Source of the DNA: Streptomyces tauricus
GTDB taxonomy: Bacteria; Actinomycetota; Actinomycetes; Streptomycetales; Streptomycetaceae
Reading direction: 5' to 3'
DNA: 64,000 bases
Assembly: GCF_014650955.1 (NCBI RefSeq)
Contig: NZ_BMVY01000006.1
Span: 1 to 64,000 of the forward strand
Below the pieces are notes generated by a model, which was not told where the DNA came from, searched no databases, and was given only the letters and a program-made list of their open reading frames with translations. Of this stretch, positions 42,826-51,629 are shown one piece after another. The position numbers and the translations under genes were made by a program. Every line of letters starts with the position of its first letter. Positions within the stretch are counted from its first letter, which is position 1.

Positions 42826-42899
42826 TCCGTCAGTAGTCCGTCAGTAGTCCGTCAGTAATCCATCGGTAGTCCGTCAGTGGTCCACCAGTTGTCCGTGAG
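42823..42899 (+). repeat. Seven 11-bp tandem repeats starting at the stop codon
   Basis: Consensus TAGTCCGTCAG. Units begin at 42823, 42834, 42845, 42856, 42867, 42878 and 42889; units 1, 2, 3 and 5 are identical, the others carry one to four changes. The first TAG is the stop codon of the nucleotidase gene. Because 11 is not divisible by 3, units 1-3 put TAG in all three frames. Confidence 0.9.
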
Positions 42900-42938
42900 A
42901 TAGATCGCGAACCGCTGGTAGGAGTTGCGGGTGGGGTT

Positions 42939-42970
42939 GGTACGCATGATCGAATCGAGCGATGCGTACC
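42939..42970 (+). repeat. Inverted repeat spanning the start codon of the LmeA-like gene
   Basis: GGTACGCAT (42939-42947) and ATGCGTACC (42962-42970) are perfect complements with a 14-base spacer. The right arm begins with the predicted ATG. In RNA the start codon would be base-paired. Confidence 0.6.
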
Positions 42971-44242
42971 CCCCACCCCATAACGGCGCATGCCCCTCCG
43001 CGTCCCCCGCCCAACCCGTACGAGGAGCTCGCCGCTCTCGGCGAAGGCCCCTTCGACGACGGACCCCTGGACTCCTTCCTCCGCGACGCGGAGCCCGCGT
43101 TCGCCGAAGGACCGGAGGAGGGGGAGGAGGAGTGGGCACCCCCCAACCACCGCAAGGGCTCCGGCAGTCGACGCGGCGGCAGGACCGGCAGGCGCCGTCA
43201 GCCGCGCGGCCGGCGCCGAACTCCCCTCTCCGCCCTGCCCCTTGCCGCGAAAGCCGTCATCGCGGTCCTCGTCCTCGCCGCCTTCCTCGCCCTCGGTGAC
43301 CGCTGGGCCCTCCTGTACGCGGAGCGCACGGCGGCCGAGAAGGTCCGGGACCAGCTGAACCTGCGCGCGTCGCCCGAGGTCGAGATCGACGGCTTCCCCT
43401 TCGTCACCCAGGTCCTCGACCGGCGGCTCGACTCCGTGTCGGTCACCGTCCCGGACGTGGCGGCGGACCGGATCTCCCTGGCGAAGGTCTCGGCCACCGC
43501 CACCGGGATCCGCATCGACGGCGGCCCGACCTCCCTCCGAGGCGCGCGGATCCCCTCGCTCGACGGCGAGGTACTGCTCTCCTTCGACGACCTGAACCGT
43601 GAACTGGGCGCGTCCCAGGTCACGTTCACCGGCCACGGCGGTGACGAGGTGCGGGCGCGCGGCACACTGCCCGTCGCCGGGCACGATCTGCGGCTGCGGG
43701 CCGACGCGCGGATCCGGCGGGACGGGGAGCGCGGCATCGCGACCGAGGTCGGCGGTATGCGGCTGGACATCGGTGACCTGGCCACCTTCCGCCCCGGCAC
43801 CCGTAAGTCCGAGGGCCTGCACCTGACCCGTGAGTCCGCCGCCCGCCTCGCGCGCGAGAAGCGCAAGGCCAAGGAGCTGCTGTCGGTGCCCGCGATCGCC
43901 AAGCGGCTGGGTGTGCCGGACAGCGCGGTGCGGACGGCGTTGCGCGACGACAACGACTTCGCCGAGTTCACCGGCTCCCCGCAGTTCGTCCGCAAGCTGA
44001 TGAAGGTCAACCTCGTCGATCTCGCCGTGGACCACCCCGAGATCCTCAAGCGGCTCGGCTTCGACCCGGCCCTCCTGGACGGCCTCTCCCGCCTCACGCG
44101 TCCGGCCCTCGTCGACCGTCTCTCCATCGGCTTCCGGCTCCCGAAGCCGCCCCGGGGCGATCTGCGGCTGCGGGACGTACGGGTCCACAAGGACGGGATC
44201 AGCGTGCGGGTGACGGGCCACGGGCTCGCCGTAGGGAAATAA
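42962..44242 (+). CDS. DUF2993 (LmeA-like) membrane-anchored protein
   Basis: Product of 426 residues. Pro/Glu-rich cytoplasmic N-terminus, a basic patch (RRGGRTGRRRQPRGRRR), one transmembrane helix at about 90-110, then an extracytoplasmic DUF2993 domain: EKVRDQLNLRASPEVEIDGF, FPFVTQVLDRRLDSV, VTVPDVAADRI and an end block of DLRLRDVRVHKDGISVRVTG. In mycobacteria LmeA supports lipomannan elongation; here role unknown. The ATG lacks an obvious ribosome site and lies in an inverted repeat. Confidence 0.87.
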   Translation: MRTPHPITAHAPPRPPPNPYEELAALGEGPFDDGPLDSFLRDAEPAFAEGPEEGEEEWAPPNHRKGSGSRRGGRTGRRRQPRGRRRTPLSALPLAAKAVIAVLVLAAFLALGDRWALLYAERTAAEKVRDQLNLRASPEVEIDGFPFVTQVLDRRLDSVSVTVPDVAADRISLAKVSATATGIRIDGGPTSLRGARIPSLDGEVLLSFDDLNRELGASQVTFTGHGGDEVRARGTLPVAGHDLRLRADARIRRDGERGIATEVGGMRLDIGDLATFRPGTRKSEGLHLTRESAARLAREKRKAKELLSVPAIAKRLGVPDSAVRTALRDDNDFAEFTGSPQFVRKLMKVNLVDLAVDHPEILKRLGFDPALLDGLSRLTRPALVDRLSIGFRLPKPPRGDLRLRDVRVHKDGISVRVTGHGLAVGK

Positions 44243-44442
44243 ATAAGTCCTGGGTGAGCGGCGTAATAAAGCCTGTGTGAATAGCGCCCTGGTTCCCGAC
44301 TCCGTCTGAAAACCGTCTCAGCCGCAATTCATCGAGGTCTCAGCGGATTTGGCGATTTCCGTCTCCGTGCTCCCGTAGTGTTTTCCATGTCGAAGCCGAA
44401 CAGGGCTTACGGCAAAGAGAATCCAAGGAAAGAGGAAATCCC

Positions 44443-44577
44443 ATGAGCTTCCACAAGGTCACCCCGGTCCGCAAGTCCCGCAAGTCCGCTCCGGCCGCCA
44501 AGAAGCAGGCCGCGAAGCCCGCGCCGAAGCGTGCCGCCAAGCAGCAGCAGAACCGCCGCCCGGTCGGCAACAAGTAG
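44443..44577 (+). CDS. Very small Lys/Ala-rich basic protein
   Basis: Product of 44 residues: MSFHKVTPVRKSRKSAPAAK, then KQAAKPAPKRAAKQQQNRR and PVGNK. It has no acidic residue and about one third Lys/Arg, resembling histone H1 tails or a nucleic acid-binding peptide. AGGAAAGAGGAA lies just before the ATG, and a 19-bp perfect terminator starts 9 bases after the stop, so it forms its own transcription unit. TAGTGT near 44370 could be its -10. Function unknown. Confidence 0.8.
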   Translation: MSFHKVTPVRKSRKSAPAAKKQAAKPAPKRAAKQQQNRRPVGNK

Positions 44578-44586
44578 GCGACGCCA

Positions 44587-44627
44587 CGAGGCGGGGTCCC
44601 CGGATTCGATCCGGGGACCCCGCCTCG
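44587..44627 (+). terminator. Strong terminator after the small basic gene
   Basis: Perfect 19-bp stem (44587-44605 with 44609-44627) and a TCG loop, followed by GCCCTTTCCCG. The size and completeness mark the end of the 44-residue gene's message. Confidence 0.92.
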
Positions 44628-44711
44628 GCCCTTTCCCGGCCCCGGAAAATGGAAAAGGCCAGGCGCCACAAGGGTAAGCGGCAAGCAGCGAGAAGTGAGC
44701 AGGGAAAGGGA

Positions 44712-46493
44712 ATGGAAGGTATGCGGGAAGTAAGGGAGGCATTCGCGCGTTTCTGGCCGCTGACGCGCGGCGACCGCGGATGGCTGGCGCTGATCATCGC
44801 CTGCGTGATCGTGTCCGCGCTCGCGGAGACGGCCTCGATCCTGCTCTTCGCGGAACTCACCGACCACGCCCTTCAGGCCGGTTCGCTGTCCGCCTTCTGG
44901 GGCCCGGCCGGCGCCTGGCTCGCGGTGGCCGTCCTCGGGGCGGTCGTCGGTTATCTCGGCAACTCCCTCGCGGTCCGGACGGCCGAGAGATTCGTACTGC
45001 GGCTGCGCGCGGGCGTCTTCCGCCATGTCCAGGACCTGCCCCCGCACTTCTTCCAGCGCCACCGCCGCGGTGATCTGGTGGAACGGCTCACGGGTGATGT
45101 CGAGGCCATCGAGCAGATGGTGGTCTCGGGCGCGGTCGGAGCGGTCTCCGCCCTGTTCTCGGCGATCTTCTACTCCGCCGCCGCGCTCTGGCTCCGTTGG
45201 GACCTCGCCCTGGTCACCTTCCTTCTCGCACCCCTCTTCCTCGTCGCGGCCCGCCGTTTCGCGGGCCGTATCCAACGGGCCGCCCAGGACGAGCGGACCG
45301 CCGACGGAGCGATCACCTCGGTCGTCGAGGAGTCCCTCGGCAACATCGTGCTCACGCAGGCGTACAACCGGCGCGGGGCGGAGGAGAAGCGACTCGACCG
45401 CGAGGCGCGCGCCTGGCTGCGGGCCAGTGTGCGCGGGGCCCGCGCGAGCGAGATGTACGAGCAGTTCGTCGAGGTCGTCGAGACGCTCTGCGTCCTCACG
45501 GTGATCGGGCTCGGCGCCTGGGAGATCTCGCAGGGCCGGATGTCCCTGGGCCAACTGCTCGCCTTCGCCGCGTTCCTCGGCTACCTCTATCCGCCGATCC
45601 GCGACCTCGGCCGGCTCGGTCTGAGCCTGACCGCCGCGACCGCCGGGGCCCAGCGGCTCCAGGAGATCCTGGACACCGAGCCCGCCGTCACCGACCCAAC
45701 CACCCCGGTCGGGGAGTGGCCCGTGAAGGGCCGGGTCTCCTTCCACCACACCTCCTTCCGCTATCCGGGCGCGGAGCGCGACAGTCTGCGGGAGGTGACG
45801 TTCACCGCGCAGCCCGGCGAGTTCGTGCTGGTCACCGGCCCGAGCGGCGCCGGAAAGTCGACCCTCACCAAACTCCTGACCCGTTTCTACGACCCCTCCG
45901 CGGGCGTGATCTGCCTGGACGGCGTCCCGCTCACGGACGTCACCCTGGAGTTCCTGCGCGAGAACGTGGCCCTGCTGCCCCAGGAGACCCTGGTCCTGCA
46001 CGGCACGGTCCGCGAGAACATCGCCTGCGGGCGGCCGGGTGCGACGGACGAGGAGATCGAACGGGCCGCACGCGACGCGGACGCCCACGAGTTCGTCCGC
46101 CACCTGCCCGACGGGTACGGGACGCTGATCACGCCCGGTACGGCCGTGCTGTCCGGCGGGCAGCTCCAGCGGGTGGCCATCGCCCGCGCGATGCTCCGGG
46201 CCGCCCCCGTCCTCGTACTCGACGAACCGACCACCGGGCTCGACGCGCTCGCCGCGCGCCGGGTCGTCCAGCCGCTGCGGCGCCTGGTGTCCGGCCGGAC
46301 GACCGTGATGATCACCCACGATCTGACGCTCGCCCCGGACTCCGACCGGATCCTCGTCGTGGACGGCGGACGCCTCGTGGAGCAGGGCACGCACGAGGAA
46401 CTGCTCGCACACGGGGGCACGTACGCGCGGCTCGCGGGCTGCCCGCTGCCGACGGAGACGACCCTGCCACTGCTGCTGCAGTCGAGCCCTTAG
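44712..46493 (+). CDS. ABC exporter, fused membrane and ATPase domains
   Basis: Product of 593 residues from ATG 44712 with GGGAAAGGG upstream; an ATG at 44649 would begin inside the terminator region. Six-helix ABC membrane domain (about 20-310) with LPPHFFQRHRRGDLVERLTGD as coupling-helix region, then the ATPase: Walker A GPSGAGKS, signature VLSGGQLQRVAIARAM, Walker B VLVLDEPTTGLDA, H-loop ITHDLTL. It forms a homodimer or pairs with another half-transporter; no partner is adjacent. Lipid or drug export is possible, substrate unknown. Confidence 0.93.
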   Translation: MEGMREVREAFARFWPLTRGDRGWLALIIACVIVSALAETASILLFAELTDHALQAGSLSAFWGPAGAWLAVAVLGAVVGYLGNSLAVRTAERFVLRLRAGVFRHVQDLPPHFFQRHRRGDLVERLTGDVEAIEQMVVSGAVGAVSALFSAIFYSAAALWLRWDLALVTFLLAPLFLVAARRFAGRIQRAAQDERTADGAITSVVEESLGNIVLTQAYNRRGAEEKRLDREARAWLRASVRGARASEMYEQFVEVVETLCVLTVIGLGAWEISQGRMSLGQLLAFAAFLGYLYPPIRDLGRLGLSLTAATAGAQRLQEILDTEPAVTDPTTPVGEWPVKGRVSFHHTSFRYPGAERDSLREVTFTAQPGEFVLVTGPSGAGKSTLTKLLTRFYDPSAGVICLDGVPLTDVTLEFLRENVALLPQETLVLHGTVRENIACGRPGATDEEIERAARDADAHEFVRHLPDGYGTLITPGTAVLSGGQLQRVAIARAMLRAAPVLVLDEPTTGLDALAARRVVQPLRRLVSGRTTVMITHDLTLAPDSDRILVVDGGRLVEQGTHEELLAHGGTYARLAGCPLPTETTLPLLLQSSP

Positions 46494-46558
46494 ATCCGTA
46501 CTCCTGGGCCAGGAGCAGGTCCGCACTCCGCGGTCAGGAGCAGGTCTGTACAACTCGG

Positions 46559-47689
46559 TCAGGAGGCGGTCGGGGTCCAGGTGCCGAGCCAGTCCGCGAC
46601 CTCCTGGCCGCCTGCCTGGGCGTCGGTCAGCTGCGGGCGGTCCGTGCTCGCGGCGCCCGAGCCGGGGCCGGTGTTCCGGTACTCCGCGAAACGGTCGTCC
46701 TTCCAGGAGAAGCCACCCATGTCCACCCACGGGGTCGCCTTCACGGCGGCGCTCAGTGTGGAGTCGCGCACGGTGGTCTGCGGGTCGAGGGCCGCGTCGC
46801 CGCCTGCGTGCCAGTTGCGGCCGAGGTAGAAGGTCCCGGCGGACACGTCACCGTTGACGACCGAGCGGTTGATGAGGATGCCCTTGCGGTCGGCGGCCGT
46901 GCTGGGGGCGGTGATGTACCCCGCCGAACTGCCGTCCCAGCGCTTCTTCAGGGTGATCACCGACTGGTCGATCACGGCGGACGCGCGGCCGAAGATGAAG
47001 TCGACGTTGCCGACGACGTAGGAGTTGCGGACGTAGACGCGGCCGAGCTTCTCCTTGGCGGCGGTGTCGAGCAGCAGGGTGTCCTGGTCGCCCTCGACGA
47101 TCACGCCGTCGAGGAAGACCTGGTCGGCGGCGGTGCGCAGCGCCACGGCCTGGTGACCGCTGAGGCTCTGGTTGGCACGCTCGTCGAAGTCGTTGGAGAG
47201 CGTGAGGTTACGCGCCTGGAAGTCGTCGGCCTCGACCGCGACGGTGGCGCTGCCGCTGGTCCCGTACGTCCCGCCGCCGGGCTTCGCGGTCCCGGCCGCG
47301 TTGTTGTAGACGATGACGGTGTCCTTACGGCTGCCGCCCGTGCCCTGGATGGTGACGTGCGGCTTGTTGGACGGCACCTTGACCAACTCGCGGTACGTGC
47401 CCGGCTTGACGGAGATCACGACGCGCGAGGCGTTGCCGGCGGGGACGGCGTCCACGGCGGCCTGGACGGTCGTGTACATCCCGCTGCCGTCCTTGGCGAC
47501 GGTGAGGGTGACGGCCGCGGCGGCACGGGCGTGGGCACGGCCATGGACACGGTCATGGGCATCGGCGCCGGCTTCGGCGCCACTCGCCGTGTTCGCGGTG
47601 GCTGTGGCGGCTACCAGGGCCAGCGGCACACCGACGACGACTGCGGTCCTGTGCCCGCGGGGGCGGGCCTTGCTGCGGTTCACCGTCAC
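46559..47689 (-). CDS. Secreted pectinesterase (CE8)
   Basis: Product of 376 residues from GTG 47689 (MTVNRSKARPRGHRT). Signal peptide then a low-complexity Ala/His/Arg stretch. The right-handed beta-helix enzyme shows KDGSGMYTTVQAAVDAVP, GHQAVALRTAADQVFLDG, EGDQDTLLLD, GNVDFIFGRASAVID (catalytic Asp) and YLGRNW. It de-esterifies pectin, releasing methanol. Plant-cell-wall use by a soil streptomycete fits. No pectate lyase gene is next to it. Confidence 0.95.
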   Translation of the reverse strand: MTVNRSKARPRGHRTAVVVGVPLALVAATATANTASGAEAGADAHDRVHGRAHARAAAAVTLTVAKDGSGMYTTVQAAVDAVPAGNASRVVISVKPGTYRELVKVPSNKPHVTIQGTGGSRKDTVIVYNNAAGTAKPGGGTYGTSGSATVAVEADDFQARNLTLSNDFDERANQSLSGHQAVALRTAADQVFLDGVIVEGDQDTLLLDTAAKEKLGRVYVRNSYVVGNVDFIFGRASAVIDQSVITLKKRWDGSSAGYITAPSTAADRKGILINRSVVNGDVSAGTFYLGRNWHAGGDAALDPQTTVRDSTLSAAVKATPWVDMGGFSWKDDRFAEYRNTGPGSGAASTDRPQLTDAQAGGQEVADWLGTWTPTAS

Positions 47690-47941
47690 GGGCGGCTTCC
47701 GTTCGTGTGGGGGTGGGGGAGCCGGTCGTTCGGTGGTCGCCGCCCGTGGGGGAAAGGTTGCCGCGGCACCGGAGGACGGCAGGGCGCGGGCGTCGGTGCC
47801 GGCCGCCGGACACGGGCATGTGCTCCCGTCATGCTTCCGCGCGCCCGCCCCCGGGGCCCGGTACGCCGGTACGTGGACGACCGCCGCCTCGTTCACCCCC
47901 TGGGACCTGGGACGACCGGGTGCGGACAGGAGGGGCGGGGG

Positions 47942-50860
47942 ATGCGGGATGCACGGCTGCGACGGCGGTTCGGGCTGGGCATGGGCGCCGCGGCGTTGCT
48001 CGCGCTGGCCGTCGCGCTGGCGGGCGGCGGCCCCGACCGGACGTCGATGTGGATCTCGGCGGTCTCGGCCCTGGTGTCGGTCGGCGCGTTCCTGACGGAA
48101 CTGCTGCGCGAGGAGACGGACCCGTGCACCGCCGCCGACCGGCGGCAGCGGGCGGCCGACGAACTCGCCGAGGCGGTGGACCTCCAGTGGCGGGCGGAGG
48201 CGCGGCTGCGCCGGCTGTACGACCCCGAGCCGCTGGACGTCCACTGGTCGCGCGTCGGCCCGCCGCTCGCCGACCGGCCGCGGGACACCCGGCGGCCCGG
48301 GGCGCCCAGCCCCGCGATCACGCTGCCGGAGCCGCGCGACGGCGACCAGCGGCTGGACCGGATCGTCGAGACGTTCATGGCGCTGCCGTCCCGCCGGCTG
48401 GTCGTGCTGGGCGATCCGGGGGCGGGCAAGACCGTACTCGCCGTGCGGTTCGTGCTGGGGGCGCTCGCGGACCGGCAGCCCGGCGACCCCGTACCGGTGC
48501 TGTTCCCCCTGGCGGGCTGGGACCCCAGGTCCCTGACGCTGCGCGACTGGCTGGCGGAGCGGCTGGCCGCGGAGTACCGGCCGCTGGCCGCCGTCACCGG
48601 GAATCGCACCATGGCCCGTGAACTGCTGGACGCCGGGCTCCTGTTGCCCGTACTCGACGGGTTCGACGAGCTGCCCGGGCCGGCGCACGGGACGGCGCTG
48701 CGGCGTCTGAACGCCGAACTCGACGAGCGGCTGCCCGTCCTGCTCACCTGCCGTACGCAGGACTGGACCCGGGCCGTGGGCGCCGGTGCCGTGCTGACCG
48801 CCGCCGAGGTCGTACGGCTGCGACCGCTGGACCTCGCCACCGCGCGCGGCCATCTGGAGACCACCGCGCGAGCGGACCCGTACGGCTCCACGCCCTGGAC
48901 CCCGGTCCTGGCGGACCCGCCCCCGCCCCTCACGGAGATCATGTCCTCACCGCTGATGGTGGCGCTGGCCCGCAGGGTGTACGGGGACACCTCGCGTGAC
49001 CCGGCCGAACTGCGGGACACCGGCCGCTTCCCCACCGCCGGACATGTCGAGGAGCACCTGCTGGAGGCCTTCGTCCCGGCGGCCTTCGGCGAGAACGGCC
49101 GGAGCGGCGGCGCCTGGAGTCCGGACGCGGCGCACCGCTGGCTGCGCCGGCTCGCCCGCGACGTCGGTACGACCGGCACCTGGCGGCTGGCCTGGTGGGA
49201 GCTGCCCACGGCGATGCCCCGCGCGCTGCGCGTGATCGGCCCCGCCGTCCTGGCGCTGCTCGCCTCGGCCGCGCTGCTGGTGCCGCTGGCCAAGTTCGGG
49301 CACGGCGTGGTCGCCGACTGGGACAGCGTGCCGTCGACCGTTCTCAACTACGCGGGCATCCTGCTGGGCCTGTGCTTCGGACTGGCCCGGCTGCTGCCCG
49401 CCACGGCGCGGACTCCGCAGGGGCCACGGCAGTTGGTGCGGCTGGCCCTGCGGATGGCCGCCGCGGCCACGGTGGTGGCGGTGGGCATGGGCCTGTTCGT
49501 ACCGCCCCTGGTCGGCTCCCGGCTCGGCGCGGTGCTCACGCAGAGACCGGCCTGGTTCCTGAACGGCTGCTGTTTCGGACTGGTCCTGTCGATGATGTTC
49601 GGCGTCGCGGGTCTGCCCCGACGCCCCCTCCCGATGGGCCTGCCGTGGGCGGGCAGCCCGAGCGGCCCGCGGGCCGTGCGCGCGCTCGGCGCCGTCGTCG
49701 TCTTCACCGGCCTCGCCGTCTACGGCTACTCGCGGCAGACGGCGGTGGTCCCCGCCCTCACCTGCCTCGGCGCCGGGCTGCTGCTCCTCCTGGCCGGACT
49801 GCGGCGCGGGGAGCGGACGGCGGCGCCGTACACCGGCCCCGGCGCCGTGCTGCGCGGCTTCGGCAGGGGACTGCGCCGGGGCTTCGTGGCCTGCACGCTC
49901 ATCGGGGTCTGCGTGGGGGCCCTGGTGGGCTGCGTGGCCGGTGCGTTCGCCGCGTACGAGATCCACGCGGCCGGGCCGCGCGCGAGCGGCGAGGTGATCG
50001 AAGGCTGGGAACTCCACCGGACGGCCGACGGCGGGCGCTCGGTCCGCTCGGTCGTACGGGAGGAGTTCTGGCTGGTGGGGCGTACGGGGCTGGACGAGCC
50101 GTTCGCCGTGCGGAAGGGCGCGCGGATCTCGCGGGACGAGAGACTCGGAACGTTCACGGGGACGCTGCGGATCCACCAGGAGGAGGGCGCCTGGGTGACC
50201 GTCTGGAAGGGCGGCTCCCGCGACTGGAGGGGCAGGTCCGTGGATGCCCACAATCTGGTGCGCGCCCTGCCGTACGAGGCCGAGGTCTGGCTCGTGCACC
50301 GTTCGCCCGGGGCGGTCGTCCTCGACGCCGTGGGCCCTTTCGTGGCGTTCGGCCTCCTGATCGGTGCCATCGGAGGATGCGCCTCCGGTGTCTACCGCGC
50401 CCTGAACACCCCGTCCGACACCATGCGCGCGGCGGGCCCGCTCAGCACCCTGCGCACCGACCGGGACGCCACGCTCGCCAGGAGCGCGATCGCCGCGCTC
50501 CTCACCGGCGGGGTCTGCCTGGTGCTGCTCTCGGTCATGCCGCCGGGCGGCACGCTGGGCACCATGCACACCGAGGTGTGGGTCCAGGTCGGCACGTCCT
50601 CGCTCGCGCTGAGCGCCTGGGGCCGCCTCGCCCCGGCCAGAATCTGGCTGGCGCTGACCGGCCGGGCGCCGTGGCGGCTGATGGGCTTCCTGGAGGAGGC
50701 CCACCGGCGGGGGGTGCTGCGGCGGTCGGGGGCGCACTACGAGTTCTGCCATCTGCGTCTCCAGCAGAGCCTGGCGGCGGCCCCGATCCCCGGACCCTCG
50801 GGTGCTGCGCCGGACCTCGGCCTGGTACTCAGGAGTGATCGAGGACAACAGAGTCCGTAA
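47942..50860 (+). CDS. Membrane-spanning NACHT-domain NTPase
   Basis: Product of 972 residues. Two N-terminal hydrophobic segments (about 12-28 and 37-52), then a cytoplasmic NACHT module: P-loop VVLGDPGAGKT (154-164), Walker B LLLPVLDGFDELP (233-245) with the extra acidic pair of STAND ATPases, and sensor LLTCRTQDW (267-275). From about 430 come eight or more transmembrane helices and a soluble segment near 660-760, closing with AHYEFCHLRLQQSLA. NACHT proteins act as regulated ATPase switches, and several bacterial families are antiphage sensors. The membrane part would be the effector or sensor; phage defence is inference. Confidence 0.85.
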   Translation: MRDARLRRRFGLGMGAAALLALAVALAGGGPDRTSMWISAVSALVSVGAFLTELLREETDPCTAADRRQRAADELAEAVDLQWRAEARLRRLYDPEPLDVHWSRVGPPLADRPRDTRRPGAPSPAITLPEPRDGDQRLDRIVETFMALPSRRLVVLGDPGAGKTVLAVRFVLGALADRQPGDPVPVLFPLAGWDPRSLTLRDWLAERLAAEYRPLAAVTGNRTMARELLDAGLLLPVLDGFDELPGPAHGTALRRLNAELDERLPVLLTCRTQDWTRAVGAGAVLTAAEVVRLRPLDLATARGHLETTARADPYGSTPWTPVLADPPPPLTEIMSSPLMVALARRVYGDTSRDPAELRDTGRFPTAGHVEEHLLEAFVPAAFGENGRSGGAWSPDAAHRWLRRLARDVGTTGTWRLAWWELPTAMPRALRVIGPAVLALLASAALLVPLAKFGHGVVADWDSVPSTVLNYAGILLGLCFGLARLLPATARTPQGPRQLVRLALRMAAAATVVAVGMGLFVPPLVGSRLGAVLTQRPAWFLNGCCFGLVLSMMFGVAGLPRRPLPMGLPWAGSPSGPRAVRALGAVVVFTGLAVYGYSRQTAVVPALTCLGAGLLLLLAGLRRGERTAAPYTGPGAVLRGFGRGLRRGFVACTLIGVCVGALVGCVAGAFAAYEIHAAGPRASGEVIEGWELHRTADGGRSVRSVVREEFWLVGRTGLDEPFAVRKGARISRDERLGTFTGTLRIHQEEGAWVTVWKGGSRDWRGRSVDAHNLVRALPYEAEVWLVHRSPGAVVLDAVGPFVAFGLLIGAIGGCASGVYRALNTPSDTMRAAGPLSTLRTDRDATLARSAIAALLTGGVCLVLLSVMPPGGTLGTMHTEVWVQVGTSSLALSAWGRLAPARIWLALTGRAPWRLMGFLEEAHRRGVLRRSGAHYEFCHLRLQQSLAAAPIPGPSGAAPDLGLVLRSDRGQQSP

Positions 50861-51058
50861 GGCCGGGGTGCGGATCGTCGCCGACGCCGATGCGCGCACC
50901 CCGGCCGGCCGCGACGCGGAGCACGTCCGCCAGGGACTCCACCGACCTGGTGAACGCGAAACGTACGGCACGTTCGCCCGCCTCCGGACCGGCGGGCACG
51001 GCCCTGGCGCAGGCCAGGACCTGCGCGCCTGAGCCCAGTTGGGGCCGCCTCGGTCCTG
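50829..51058 (-). pseudogene. Possible coding remnant without a start codon
   Basis: A minus-strand frame reads QVRPTLDALRERGPGPRRPQ, then SGAQVLACARAVPAG and ERAVRFAFTRSVESLADVLR, ending DSVVLDHS and TGA at 50829. It has the codon bias and residue mix of a real protein, but no ATG, GTG or TTG lies between it and an in-frame stop near 51156, so it is probably the 3' remnant of a broken gene. It overlaps the NACHT 3' end by about 30 bases. The rest of the 51059-51281 gap shows nothing recognisable. Confidence 0.35.
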
Positions 51059-51281
51059 GTCCGCGTTCACGCAGGGCGTCAAGCGTGGGGCGGACCTGAA
51101 TCCCGGCGGGTGAAGCGGGCGGGAAACCCGGACGGGGAGGTGGGCGGTCCGGTCAGGGTGATGCCATGGCAGAGATCATGACCCCAGACCCCTCGGCGAA
51201 GCCGCTGCGCGCACAATCCTTGCTGGGGCGGTGAGCCCGACTATGGTCGTGGACACGGTGCGTCGAAGGAGGACATCGATC

Positions 51282-51629
51282 ATGGCTGCTCACGCTGCGG
51301 AATCCGGTGCGGTGATCCCCCCCATGCCCGAGCGGACCCCGAAAGCGCTGCGCAGGGCGCTCGCCGAGGATGCTCCCCACCTCCTCGCCGACTTCGACAG
51401 GCACTGGAAGTGGGCGATCGCCGACACGTACGACCTTGGTCCCGTGCCCGCGTTCATGGCTCGCTGGTGGGTCGAGTTCGCGATCGCGCGTGATCCGAAG
51501 CTCGACGCCCACCTGCATGACCTGGAACAGCGGGCGGCTGAGGCCACTGACATCGCCGAGGCCAAGGCCCTCCTCGAAGAGGCATCGAGGATTCGGCACG
51601 AGGCTCTGAGGACGGAGCCCGGCGAGTGA
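51282..51629 (+). CDS. DUF6247-like protein, probable antitoxin
   Basis: Product of 115 residues from ATG 51282 with GAAGGAGG upstream. Sequence features: PPMPERTPKALRRALAEDAP, FDRHWKWAIADTYDLGPVPA and an Ala/Glu-rich helical C-terminus (EATDIAEAKALLEEASRIRH). I recognise the DUF6247 pattern, commonly paired with a small downstream gene. The GTG of the next gene overlaps its stop (GTGA). A toxin-antitoxin role is inferred from size, order and coupling. Confidence 0.72.
   Translation: MAAHAAESGAVIPPMPERTPKALRRALAEDAPHLLADFDRHWKWAIADTYDLGPVPAFMARWWVEFAIARDPKLDAHLHDLEQRAAEATDIAEAKALLEEASRIRHEALRTEPGE

Noticed and set aside
42823..42899. PHO box array because of the 11-base period
   Set aside because: The unit TAGTCCGTCAG does not resemble GTTCACC in either orientation, so only the period is shared.
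45197..47941. Upstream extension of the NACHT frame, open from 45197
   Set aside because: The part before 47942 is a second frame of the ABC exporter and antisense of the pectinesterase; protein-like motifs start only at the ATG at 47942.
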